A DNA stretch of 64,000 nt from Quercus robur. Taxonomy: Eukaryota; Streptophyta; Magnoliopsida; Fagales; Fagaceae. Positions 12,733 to 22,924 of the stretch are shown here, one piece after another (the first letter of the stretch is position 1; each line of letters opens with the position of its first letter). The translations under genes and the position numbers were made by a program. Under the pieces are notes generated by a model. It saw only the letters and a program-made list of their open reading frames with translations, was not told the DNA's origin and did no database searches. The stretch is from NCBI RefSeq assembly GCF_932294415.1, contig NC_065535.1, positions 95,806,862 to 95,870,861 on the forward strand, written 5' to 3'.

Positions 12733-14074
12733 CTAAGCCTTGTCCGCACTGTCGACGGGCTGTGGAACCGTCTCCGTGTCAGGCTCAACTTGGTCAACTT
12801 TTGCTGGGGCAGATGCCCCGTCAACAACTGCGTCGTCGACATCAAAGAGGTCGTCTGTATCCTCGGAAGCAACAGGCACGACGGATGACTGGACCGGGTC
12901 TTCAACTTTGAACTTGGAAGGGTCCACGTCTGGATAAGCTTGCCTGACTTGACGGAGGGCATCCATGAAGCCCTGATGGAAAGAGTCGCCCAGCTCAGTG
13001 ATTAGGGCGTCGGAGTCACGGTATTCACGGACCGCCGCGTCCTTAGCTTGACGGACTTCGTTTTTCAGCTCGGCTATCTCTTTGTCCTTGCTCTCTAGAG
13101 CCTTCTTTGCCTCCTCCGTCGTCTGTTCAAGGCTCTTCCTTGCCTTCTCCGACAGCTCAAGCTTTTTCTCTATTTTGGGTCTCCAGTTTCGCATTTGGAG
13201 GAGTTCTTCCTCCGTCTTCTCCGCCTTGGCCCGTACACGATCCAAGGCCGTCTCTTGGCTGAGGCACCGTCCCATCAGCCCCTTCATCATGACCATTGCC
13301 TGGAAAATAGCAACACAGTTGTAAAACAAACTTTCGACAGATGATTTAAGTTGTATTTGGGTAGTAGACGGACTATCTTACCTGTGTAATGGCAAACAGG
13401 CCCGACTCCCCCATGGCCTCCGTCGAGTGGTTGCCTAAGTCTTCATAATCCTCCGCCGAGATGATGGAGGAAATCTGTTCTAAGGCATGCTTAGAATCCT
13501 CTCGAAGAAGGACGGGCGGCTTCTCGTCAACCTTCGACGGGCCTTTCATCAAACCCTTGCCAACCCCGTGTTTGGTTGGAGTGACCGTCTTCGGAGGCTC
13601 CGCCATGAGTCCCACGACGGGTTCTAAAGACACTTTGGCCTTCTTGGCCTGACGGTCCGCTTTGGGCTGAGTCTTCCGCTTAGCAGACGGATTGCTTGGG
13701 CCCGTCGCAGGGGGAGTGTCGTCAGCAGTCTTCTTTGCAGCCTTTGACCGAATCAAGGCTCTTCTCTTAGCATCGTCCATCTCTGAAACGTGGACGGGGG
13801 AGTTAATTAACAAAAAATAAGATGCACAATTTCTTTAACTAAAGGGTGACGAACTTACGTCTCCTTATCTGTGTTTCGTACTTGACGGCAGCCGCTGTAG
13901 GTTCCGGTCCGTCGCAATACCAGTGAATGGTATTTAGTGTTACCAGCTTCGCCCAAGTCCTTTCCTCCGGCTTGGTCCTTTTAAGGATCTTCTCAATGAA
14001 AGCAAACTCCTCAAGGTCAATTTGGGGCCGTCGTCTAACTGCAAAAGAAGAAAGAGGACGGTTAGATTATATTC

Positions 14075-14105
<31 letters not shown>

Positions 14106-14939
14106 AGGAAACTTAGTAATGTTAGAGTTTGGAGAATAGTCCATACTAGACGGATCCAATATGCCCCAAGTAGTGTCGACGGGCATGAAATCTGTCTCCC
14201 CAGGACGACCCATCCAACCGTCGCCTTCTAGGAAGAAGAACCGACTCTTCCAATCCCTATTTGAGTCCGGCGTATCATAGATGACTTTCAGCAACGGACT
14301 CCTAGGGACGAAGCTATAAATCCCCCTGGATTTGTCAATCTCGTCCGGACGGTAGTAGTGAAAAAACTCCCTAACCGTCAGCCTCCTTTCTCCGTTGGAC
14401 ATGGCACCGTACAGTACCTCCATCGCTATAAAAACTCTCCAAGCGTTAGGGGAAATCTGGTTCACAGATAACCCCAGCTGACGGAGGAGCAAACGGTGAA
14501 GCGAACTCAATGGAAATCTAAGTCCGGCCTTCAACATTTGCTCATACACCCCGACTCCCTCTACCCCGTCATAGTAACACCTCTCTGATTTGTAGGGTAG
14601 ACGGATCGTAACATTCTCTGGAATTTGGTAATTATCTCTAAATGTCTTAAAATGCTTTTCCTTGATAACGGACGTGAAGAAATTCACCGTCCACTCTGGT
14701 AGCATGACGAACTTCCTAAGCCCATCAGCACCAATGACGGATCTGACAACTTGATCCTCACCAACACCAGGTCCCTCGTCTGGATCAACCACCTCCAGAT
14801 CCTCATATGTTGAGGACGAGGAAGATGTGGACGGACTACTATCATCTGGACTACCTTGTTCTCGTTGACTGGACGGATATACTTCCTCGTAATCCACCCC
14901 GTCACGAATAACTGACTGATTACTCGACGCACTAGACAT
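12733..14939 (-). CDS. Antisense gene of the Tat element (putative gypsy-type transposon domain plus coiled coil)
   Basis: Three minus-strand coding blocks (about 14.9-14.1, 13.8-13.4 and 13.3-12.7 kb) look like exons of one spliced gene, transcribed against gag-pol. The first starts with ATG at 14939, has a Ser/Asp/Glu-rich head, and then a globular part with GLRFPLSSLHRLLLRQLG and NAWRVFIAMEVLYG. These resemble the plant family Pfam calls 'Putative gypsy type transposon' (recalled as Transposase_28). The second block is Lys/Arg-rich, like a nuclear-localising linker. The third is a long coiled coil (EKTEEELLQM, KARKSLEQTTEEAKK) with an acidic tail. Extra antisense ORFs are known in Tat elements; their function is unknown. 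It may be a DNA- or chromatin-associated accessory protein (inference). Confidence 0.65.
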
Positions 14940-15203
14940 TTCCTACACGAAATGACAAGAGCCTAAGACTCTGACGGTCTATGTGTCTATAACGGATGTG
15001 GATTGTAAGGAAAATTAAAACAAGTATGAGTTTTAAGAAGAGCACTTACCAGTTTTGCCAACAAAGTGACGAAGGACGGCGTTGACGACTAAGGTAAATG
15101 AACGGATCAGCAAATTACGACGGGTGCGCTCTGACAAGGGTGACGGTGAGCTCTGACAGCTTGATTTCTACTGAATCTGAAGAAATGAGAGGAATCTCTC
15201 CAT

Positions 15204-15211
15204 TATTTATA
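15204..15211 (-). promoter_or_regulatory. TATA box of the antisense gene
   Basis: TATAAATA on the minus strand lies about 265 bases upstream of the antisense ATG at 14939. A consensus donor (CTG|GTAAGT) follows near 15050, which suggests a 5'-leader intron. It is therefore probably a promoter separate from the LTRs. Confidence 0.5.
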
Positions 15212-15500
15212 AGAGAGATGCACGGAAGTCGAAGCGTCGCTTCGATCCGAGACAAGGTCCAATCAGCTTGCAACACGTGTCATCGGCATTAATTATCTTC
15301 GTACAGCCTGTTTGTAATTGGTGTAATCGACGGACTCCTCATTTGAACCGTCATCCTATCTTGTGTTGATCCGTCACACCCGTTATGACAACTTTAAACT
15401 CCCCGTCACATGAGTCTCCTTCCGTCGTAAAAATACCCGTCATACCATCACTTTCGGATCGTCACCCCATTGATCCTATATCCTAAAAACTGACGGACCA

Positions 15501-15519
15501 TTGGGGTGAAGGGGGCAAC
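15501..15519 (+). promoter_or_regulatory. Polypurine tract
   Basis: A purine-rich run (GGGGTGAAGGGGGCAAC) directly abuts the 3' LTR, the expected site of plus-strand priming. Confidence 0.75.
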
Positions 15520-16017
15520 TGAAGACGGTTAGAAATGCCGAGTACATGACGGGCCCACCTGGACGGACATGACGGCCCTGCTTGACGGGCCCACCTGAAC
15601 GGGCCTGACGGGTTGGGACTGTTGGGCCTGTGCAAGGGCTATCCCACGCGCTTTGAAGGCCCATCGCTGACTGGCCCAATAAGGGCCCATGATCCGGAAA
15701 CGGGAATCCTTGCTCACCACGCTTAGAAGAATTGGGACTAGAGTCCCACATTGAAAAGATGTGAAAACCAAAAAGGAAAAGTCAACCCTCTATCACTATA
15801 AAAGGTCTAATACCCACAGTAATCGAGGCACGCTTTAACTGACCCTCTCTAACGCTCTAAGTAAAACAGAACAATTCTAACTTGACCGTCGGAGAACCTT
15901 TGGCCGGCACCACACCGGTGCTCTTTGAAGGACGTCCGTCGATTGTTCTTGTCGTGCAGGTTCGATTCGAGACGCGAGTACGGTGTGACCCATTGGTGAC
16001 AATTTTCGACGTCATCA
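15520..16017 (+). repeat. 3' LTR of the Tat element
   Basis: 498 bp, differing from the 5' LTR at two positions and followed by the AGTAC target duplication (16018-16022). It carries the same TATA box near 15797. Confidence 0.95.
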
Positions 16018-16502
16018 AGTACTATTAAAAGAGAAAAAAGAGTTTACAGAGAGAAAAAAGTTTACAAAGAGAGGCCTAGCTGCGAAGCAACACAACTCGC
16101 CTAGAAAAATCCCCATGCTAGCAATCCGAAAAAAGAAACTGCAAAAAACCCGGTGGGTCTTTCTTGCTAGCATTTTTTCTGGGTATGAGTTGTCCGATCT
16201 ATGTTAGAACTAAGATCCAAGCTTTTCCTCTGATGGATCTACTGCCTCTCTCTCTCTCTGCCAGTCTGACTCTCCTCTCTCCTCTTTCTATCGTGTTAAC
16301 AGTAATTTAATTAATTTTTAAAGGTGACATGCTTCTCACATGCTATTATTCCATTAGTATTTTAATGTGAAATTAACTGAGGTATTACTTTGGCATGTAT
16401 GAATAGTTTAGAGGGTAAATTAGCTAATAAAAAAATTGAGAATGTGTTTTGGCCACTAGTTCAAAGTTCATGAGGTGTATGGGCATTTTTCCTTACTTAT
16501 TT

Positions 16503-17593
16503 ACATCCACTATTTTATATCAATATTCATAATTAATGCGAAAATGTTCATATTTTAAAAAATGAAAATAAATGTAAAAAAAGAGTGTCATTGCCCTTTC
16601 TATAATACAATGTCTTATCAAGAGACATAAAGTACACCAAAGTGATTCAGACCGTGCAATAGAATTTTTAATAGTTGAGATTGAGTGTTAAAAAATTCAA
16701 TTTTAATCTATTAACTCTTGGATGAAAATTCTTTTTTAAAAGACTCATGTATGAATTCTTAAATTAGTTTTAAAAGAAATCTTAACCCTAAGATCAATTT
16801 TTTTTTTTTTTTACTTTAATTATTTTTTTATCATGTGTGGTAATTACACGTTACAATACATTGGATTAAAAACCCAATAGAACTATCCCAGCATGTCAAA
16901 AAACAAACATGAACTATGAGGTGGTCCCGAGCTGAGAAAAAAAATAAAATCAAACAGATAAGTGATTGGTAAGAATTTCTTCACTGAGAAAATTAAGATA
17001 TATTCAATGAATTGAACTCACCAGAGTCATGTCTTTACTGAAAGAAAAACGTCTCTCTCGGTCTCACATACCAAAAGTCAAATCTGCCTTTGAAAAAGAA
17101 AAAGAAAAACACAAAAACGAAGCCTTAAAAGTAATTTTCAGAAAATTCGAATAGTTGTATAATCAAATATTGAAAGAAAGAGATGAGAGAACCAAACAAT
17201 ATATGAGTTTTGTACGGAGCCAATATGCATGGTGCTTACTGCTTACTATACACAAAAGGGGGTACCCATGGCCATGGCCATACGAGGATAGGGTGATGTG
17301 GGCTTATGGGTTACCACTTTGAAATGTGGTAAACTGTCTGTTTCGCGATTGTCTAGATTTATTTATTTTGCAGTACTGAACCTAGATTTTCAGTATTGTG
17401 ACCATCGTCTTCCAGTTCTAAAACAAGATTCTATCATATAGAATATTAAAATTTTGAAACAGCAGAAACAAACTTATAAATTATACTAGACCTCCACTCA
17501 AACACAAAGACTAAACTTAGTCTCTGTTTAGAAGTTAGAACAGCGTCAATAAAAACTCTAGCAGCAAAAGCACACAAAAATACAACTTTTAAT
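16503..17593. repeat. Intergenic, includes a duplicated block shared with 35.38-36.32 kb
   Basis: About 16640-17245 matches 35380-35830 and then 36260-36310, sharing TTTTAAAAGAAATCTTAACC, TCATGTGTGGTAATTACACG and GAGCCAATATGCAT. The second copy carries extra sequence between about 35830 and 36260. No coding frame is conserved between the copies. The last part is the 3' flank of the eEF1B-gamma relic. Confidence 0.6.
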
Positions 17594-20500
17594 CCAAGGA
17601 CTAATTGGGGTCATTCGCTTGAAGCACTTGGCGTCCAAAAGATGCTGGCCCTCAAAAGGTTCGTAATCTTCAATCATCTGACTCACACGTTCCTTTTGCT
17701 CTTCATCTGTGATATCAACCTTCTTCCACTCATATAGCTCCATGTCATAGCACTCATCAAACACAAATTTTGGTATCTCTTGCCCACGGAGAAGCCACAC
17801 CAACTTCACCTTGAATGGTGGCTCTGAACCGATCACAAGCATCTTTCCAAAAGCATATTTGCGTGCTAGATCCATCCTTTGAAGAAATCCACCCACCTGG
17901 TTTAGTGTTACAAAGGAAACAGTATTCTCATCATTGTACCCAGAGATAGCAGCAAGTGACATATAACGCAGAGAACGGGCTCATATGGAGAAAAGGCATG
18001 ACAAATGGTATACTCAGGTTTTAAAACAAAGGGAATGGGCCACGGCCAGGTGGTTGAACTGAAAACAAATCTGCTAGCATATAAGCCAGTCACTTTCTTC
18101 AACTAATTAATGTACATAAACATTTAATATATAAGCCTCCTCCTCTTCTGCACCAGCTTCTGGCTTGGGCTTCGCAGGCTCCTCCTTTTTTGGCTTCTTT
18201 TTTTGATTCATCCTTAGGCTTTGGTTTAGCAGATTCTTTTGGCTGAGATGGCTTCTTTGTAAAAGCCTAAAAGACAGGACAGACTCAGTCTGATTCACCA
18301 TGCTTCCAGTTGCATCGACACATGAGGGAACTCAGAGGTAAAGCTCTTAATCACCAGTTGAGTGAAGCCCACATACTTTGCATGGTGTAACAATGTCAGC
18401 CAGAAGCACGGAATGCCCAACCATGAAAGTGTTTGAGGCAAGACGAGTGTTTACAGCACCCAGCTCTCTCTTCAATAATGAAGTTGCAGCTTCCTAGGTT
18501 TTCACGCAAAAATTATACACATCAGATATGGCCCATATAGGCAGTGCATAGTTATGATGGGATTATGAGAATTTAGATTTTTTATGTAGGATATATATAG
18601 CCTGCATTAATTTTGATTTTACATTATCATTTAGATGCCAAAAAGAATTAAAACAATTCCATAATAAAATAAGATGCAACTCACCAGAGGAAGGTATACT
18701 GCACATCCAATTTTAGGTCTATAAAATGCTAGAATATTAGCATCAATCTCAAATGATGCAAAATCAATCCACTGCTGTATGTGGACCTGAAAATTTATGC
18801 ATATGTAACGATAAGCATCATAACACATGCAAATGCAGAAAGAGAGAGAACCATCAGTAGTTAATTATAAACATCTCAATCATCAATATGAAAAGAACCA
18901 TATAAAGATTGTCAGCCTTCAGGGCTTCAGGCGAGTAACTGCAGCAACAGATAAAAAGCCCATAAGTCCCAAAATAACAATCTTTAGAGGTTCACCAAAA
19001 TTAATGGTTGGGGGATGAAAGTCTATAGTCTTACCATAACGTGCTATAGCATTGCTCTCAAATACTGGACCATCAGGTATTTCCACCACGGGAACCTACA
19101 AGAGTAACAGATTTATTAGGAAAGCCTTTCATAAAACTAACATGCAATTAGTGGAGTATAGATTGCCACAAATTTTACAATATAGAACTATACCTTCCCA
19201 GTAGGTTTCATCTTGATAAACTCAGGAGGTTTATTAGAGACACCCATCTCAAAATTTGGATCTAGTTCAACTTTCACAGAGTGGTATTCCGCAATGATGA
19301 GTGTCTTGTATGAAATTTTCTTTGTCTTCACTGCATGCAAGATCTGCATTATAGATCATACAGCCTTATTAGCAAAGGAAAAGCAACAAATTACAAATGC
19401 ATTCCATCCAGAAACAAACAAGATTAATCAATTGTGAAGGGTTAATGGATTCAACGGCTGTTTCCTGTACCTAAACTCAATCAAATTACATACTAGGGAT
19501 TTTCACAATTATAAGCAATCAAATGCAGCCTTTAATTGGGGAAAAAAGAGAGTAATACAATTCTATCGAAACTAAAATAAAAAACACTGACTATAGTAAA
19601 TGTGCCACGGTTCAACCATTCTCCCTCTGCCCTTAACACCCAGAACCAGAGGAATTGGTGTGGTAGCAAACTCAGATAAAGCAAAATTCTTTCTATTTAT
19701 TATTATTGTTTTTAATTGGTAAGATACCCCAGCACCCACGACATTCATATGGGACAAGGAACTGCCACTTGAGCCAGACCTCATTGGCATGTTAGAACAT
19801 CTCCAATGGTCTATGTAAACTCAAAATTCTTTCTATAATAGAGAGTGAAATCCAAAAAAAGCTCTCCAATAGACTCTCTATTCCTAGATTTTTTTTTTTT
19901 TTGGCTCATGAACAGTAACTCATCAGACCTGTTCACTCTTCAAATACTTTTTTTCTATTATAATAATTAGGTATTGAATAAAAAAATATTAGAAGATATG
20001 TAGTTGTTAAAAAAAGAATAAATAATGAATGAAGAAATAATATTTAAATGAGATAAAGAATCTGTTGAAAGTGTATTTGAAAAAGTGAGTAGCTAAAAGG
20101 TAAAAGTCACTGCTCATTCTCCAAATAGTACAAAAATTTGGAAATTCTGCCGGAGATACTCTTAGAACCATAAAATTCAGAATTCTTAGTCCTAAATTGG
20201 GTCAGAATACTAAACGATTTCAAACCAAGACATTTAAAAAAGAAATAAATAAAGAATTTTTCATTGTATCTTCAAAAAAAATAACGAGGAAAATCTTCTG
20301 ATCTGAAATGCAAAAGTTTAAGAACTTCAAATATTGAAATTCACATCAAACAAGCAGCAATATATGCAAAGCAATCATATTTGTGACCAATTTTATAGTA
20401 ATTGCTAACTAACAAGGCTAACGAAATGAGGTCATAATTAGTCAGATTCAATAAAATTAAAAAACAAAACTTTTCTTTTCCTGAACAGTTTTCTGGGCAA

Positions 20501-21330
20501 CCAAACACATCTTTACCATGAAGATGTGCTGCAGTAGAGCCAGTCTCCTGCTGCCCTCAACATGCAGAACCAGAGGATTTGGCGTGCTAGCACACCCAAG
20601 TAGAAGCAATAAAATTTTAATAATGAATAGGTTGAATTGGCTGTCAGACACTAACGAAGGAAAAAAAATATATTAAGATCGTGAAGTATGCACATGGATC
20701 AAGAACAAATAGTAAGTCAAGACAAAATCAACATGATGTAAAAGATGATAGAAATTCGAAAGACTAATGAAAACAGAAAATATGAAGAGAACATATAAAC
20801 AGGAAACAAAAAGAGGATTGACGACGAAGACTTAGGGAACAAAGTGAAAGATAAATAAGAAGAGGACTGATATGAAAACGGAAACACAACAGAGACAGGG
20901 AAACAATCTGAAACTCAAATAATCCAAAGAATAGCAAGCCCAGAGAAGACAAACAGGGCAACATCGAATAACAGAGGGATGAATTGACAATGAATTCACT
21001 ATCAATCCTTACTTGCCAGAGGCAATGAAGCCTCTAGAAAGAATTTAATTGAAAAACAAAAATGAAACCGTTAAAAAGAATTTAATTGAAATAACTCATC
21101 TGATTCATAGGAGAACATTTTTGGAAAATCAAAGATTTTCTATGGAATAATTTTCTGTAGAAACAAACAGATTTTGTGTGTGTGTATCCCAATACCACAA
21201 AGAACCCCCCCCAAATAAGCAAACATAGAATACTAAACAAATCTCAGCAATAAGTGAAATCCAGAGATCTTACAACTTCTCTATGAAACTTGAGCTAGAA
21301 GATGGTGGTGGTGTTGAGAGAGACAGATTT
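17594..21330 (-). pseudogene. eEF1B-gamma pseudogene, unit 1 (most complete copy)
   Basis: Minus-strand order: a 5'-leader exon with donor GTAAGATCTC (about 21275-21330); exon 2 (19200-19345; HAVKTKKISYKTLIIAEYHS, a GST N-terminal fold); exon 3 (about 19020-19096; VPVVEIPDGPVFESNAIARY); exon 4 (about 18690-18800; WIDFASFEIDANIL); the GST C-terminal part (18300-18500); the linker (18130-18300); and the EF1G C-terminal exon (17594-17960; GGFLQRMDLARKYAFGKMLV, MELYEWKKVDITDEEQKERV). Lesions include an in-frame TAG before EAATSLLKRE, a frameshift in the GST C part, loss of the linker end with the exon encoding DEWKRLYS, and loss of the native stop after LLDAKCFK (TGA to CGA), so the frame runs on. 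No start-codon exon was found. Not functional as annotated. The C-terminal exon itself is well preserved. Confidence 0.75.
19795..20161. mobile_element. Harbinger-like MITE in intron 1 of unit 1
   Basis: A 367-bp insertion flanked by TTA on both sides (19792-19794 and 20162-20164). The ends GAACATCTCCAATGG and, reversed, GAGTATCTCCGG are imperfect TIRs. The paralogous position in unit 2 (about 25260) is uninterrupted, so it is an empty site. A longer relative seems to lie at 39272-40487. Confidence 0.75.
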
Positions 21331-21599
21331 TCCGGGAAAAAGATTAATTTTCTGGGATTGGAGAGACATGCCCGCAAATTTGAATTCCATGATCTAGTTT
21401 TATAACTTGAATCTAGATTCAAATTACAAAAAATGGAAAGTGATTTTGAACTCCCACATTGATTTTTATTTTACATCAAGAGAAAAAATTCCTCACTTCG
21501 ATCCTTTTATACTTCATCTAAGTTTTCCATAAAGCTTGGTCATCATTTAATGGAAAAAAGGAAATAGAACAATTCCATAATAAATTAAGATGTAACTCA

Positions 21600-22772
21600 C
21601 TGGAGGAAGGTACAGTGCATGTCCAATTCTAGGTATAAACCATGTTAGAATATTAGCATGCAAAATCAACCCACTGCTCTATGTGGACCAGAAAATTCAA
21701 GCATACATAATACTAGGCATCATCACACACGCATTGAGAGAGAGAGAGAGAGTAGCATCAGTGGTAATAACAGTCTCACATAATCAATATGAGAAGAGCC
21801 ATATCATATAGAGGATTGTCAGCTTTCAAGCGAGTGCCTGCAGCAACAGATAAAAGGCCCATAGGTTCCAACATAATCATCTTCAGAGGATCGCCAAAAT
21901 TAATGGGTTAGGGAAAGAAAGTCTATAGTCTTTACCATAACGTGCTATAGCATTGCTCTCAAATCCTGAATCATGAGGTGTTTCCAACACAGGAACCTAC
22001 AATAATAACAGATTTATTAGAAAAGCATTTTATAAAACGAACTCGCGATCAGTAATACAGATAACCACAAACGCTACATATAGATTAGTAGTATGCAATT
22101 TTAGTAATACAATTCTATAGAAACCAAAATAAAGGACACTGATTATAGAAAATGTGCAACGGTTGAGCCATTCTCCCTCTGCCGTTAACACAGAACCAGA
22201 AGATTTGGTGTGGTAGCATACCCAATTAAAAGCAAAATTCTTTCTCTGTATTTAGTTTTAATTAATAAGTTACACAGCCACCCACAACATGATCCACACA
22301 TTTATGCAGGACCCCGCTTGAGCCAGATCTAAATTGGCCTGTCAGAACCATCTCATACAGTATTCTTAGTCCTAAATTGGGTCAGAATACTAGTCAATTT
22401 CAAATCAAAATATATTTCTATTGCAAGTGCAAAAAAGAAAACTACTCATTTGAAATGTATAACTTTAGAAACTTCAGAGATTTAAATTGACATCAAGCAA
22501 GCAGCATACTATGCAAAGCAATCAAATTTGTGACCGATTATATAGTAATTGCTAAGTGCTAACTAGTAAGGCTAACGAAATGATATCATAATTAGTCAGA
22601 TTCAATAAAAGTCTAGTGCTTTCAGATTCAAAAAAAAAAAAAAAAAAATTCTTTTACCAGACGGTTTTCTGGGCAACCAAACACATCTTTACCACACAAA
22701 AATTTTCCGAAAGAGAAAAAAAAAATCCATAACAGATTACATACATAGAATCGAGACACACCACAGCCATGG
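21600..22772 (-). pseudogene. Truncated eEF1B-gamma copy, unit 1 (exons 1, 3, 4 only)
   Basis: Exon 1 is visible as ATG GCT GTG followed at once by a GTGTGT donor (22772 down to 22764), coding M-A-V, which fits the MA(L/V) start of plant eEF1B-gamma. Exon-3-like (about 21915-22000) and exon-4-like (about 21615-21720) sequences follow. Exon 2 is deleted relative to the neighbouring copy, and everything after exon 4 is missing. The copy is followed directly by the leader of the more complete copy downstream. Confidence 0.6.
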
Positions 22773-22924
22773 CTTCAAGGAAAAATGCTTCGCTCCGATC
22801 TCAGATCTGAACACCAAAAAAATCAAAAACAATAATAAAAATGAAACCTTTAAAAAGAATTGAATTGAATTGAAAAGTAATGCGTTTGATTCAAAAGCGA
22901 AACATTTTTGGAGTCATTCACTTG

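Larger units (their letters stand above)
5638..16017 (+). mobile_element. Ty3/gypsy LTR retrotransposon, Tat clade, near full length
   Basis: A 10.4-kb element with two 498-bp LTRs (TG...CA), flanked by a 5-bp target duplication AGTAC (5633-5637 and 16018-16022). In order: 5' LTR, primer-binding site, gag-pol region, satellite-like repeat array, antisense gene, polypurine tract, 3' LTR. The extra RNase H domain after the RT-linked one and the long 3' region with an antisense gene place it in the Tat clade (Ogre/Retand relatives). The LTRs differ at two positions. At 1.3e-8 substitutions per site per year that is roughly 0.15 million years, and several-fold older at slow tree rates. It looks structurally whole, with about one break in the main coding region. 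It lies inside an older Mutator-like element. Confidence 0.95.
4852..16493. mobile_element. Non-autonomous Mutator-like element (MULE), split by an LTR retrotransposon
   Basis: The two outer flanks of the LTR retrotransposon are inverted copies of each other: 4852-5115 matches the reverse complement of 16228-16493, beginning AGGAAAAATGC and ending in GCATTTTTCCT. These TIRs of about 265 bp are bounded by a near-perfect 9-bp target duplication, TACTTGTTT (4843-4851) and TACTTATTT (16494-16502), which is the Mutator hallmark. Without the retrotransposon the element is about 1.26 kb and codes for nothing I recognise. Its inner parts (5116-5632 and 16023-16227) differ from each other and contain a GA tract and a smaller inverted repeat. 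Confidence 0.8.

Noticed and set aside
17594-19345. A functional eEF1B-gamma gene
   Set aside because: An in-frame stop, a frameshift, a missing linker/EF1G-start segment, loss of the normal stop and no start exon argue against it.
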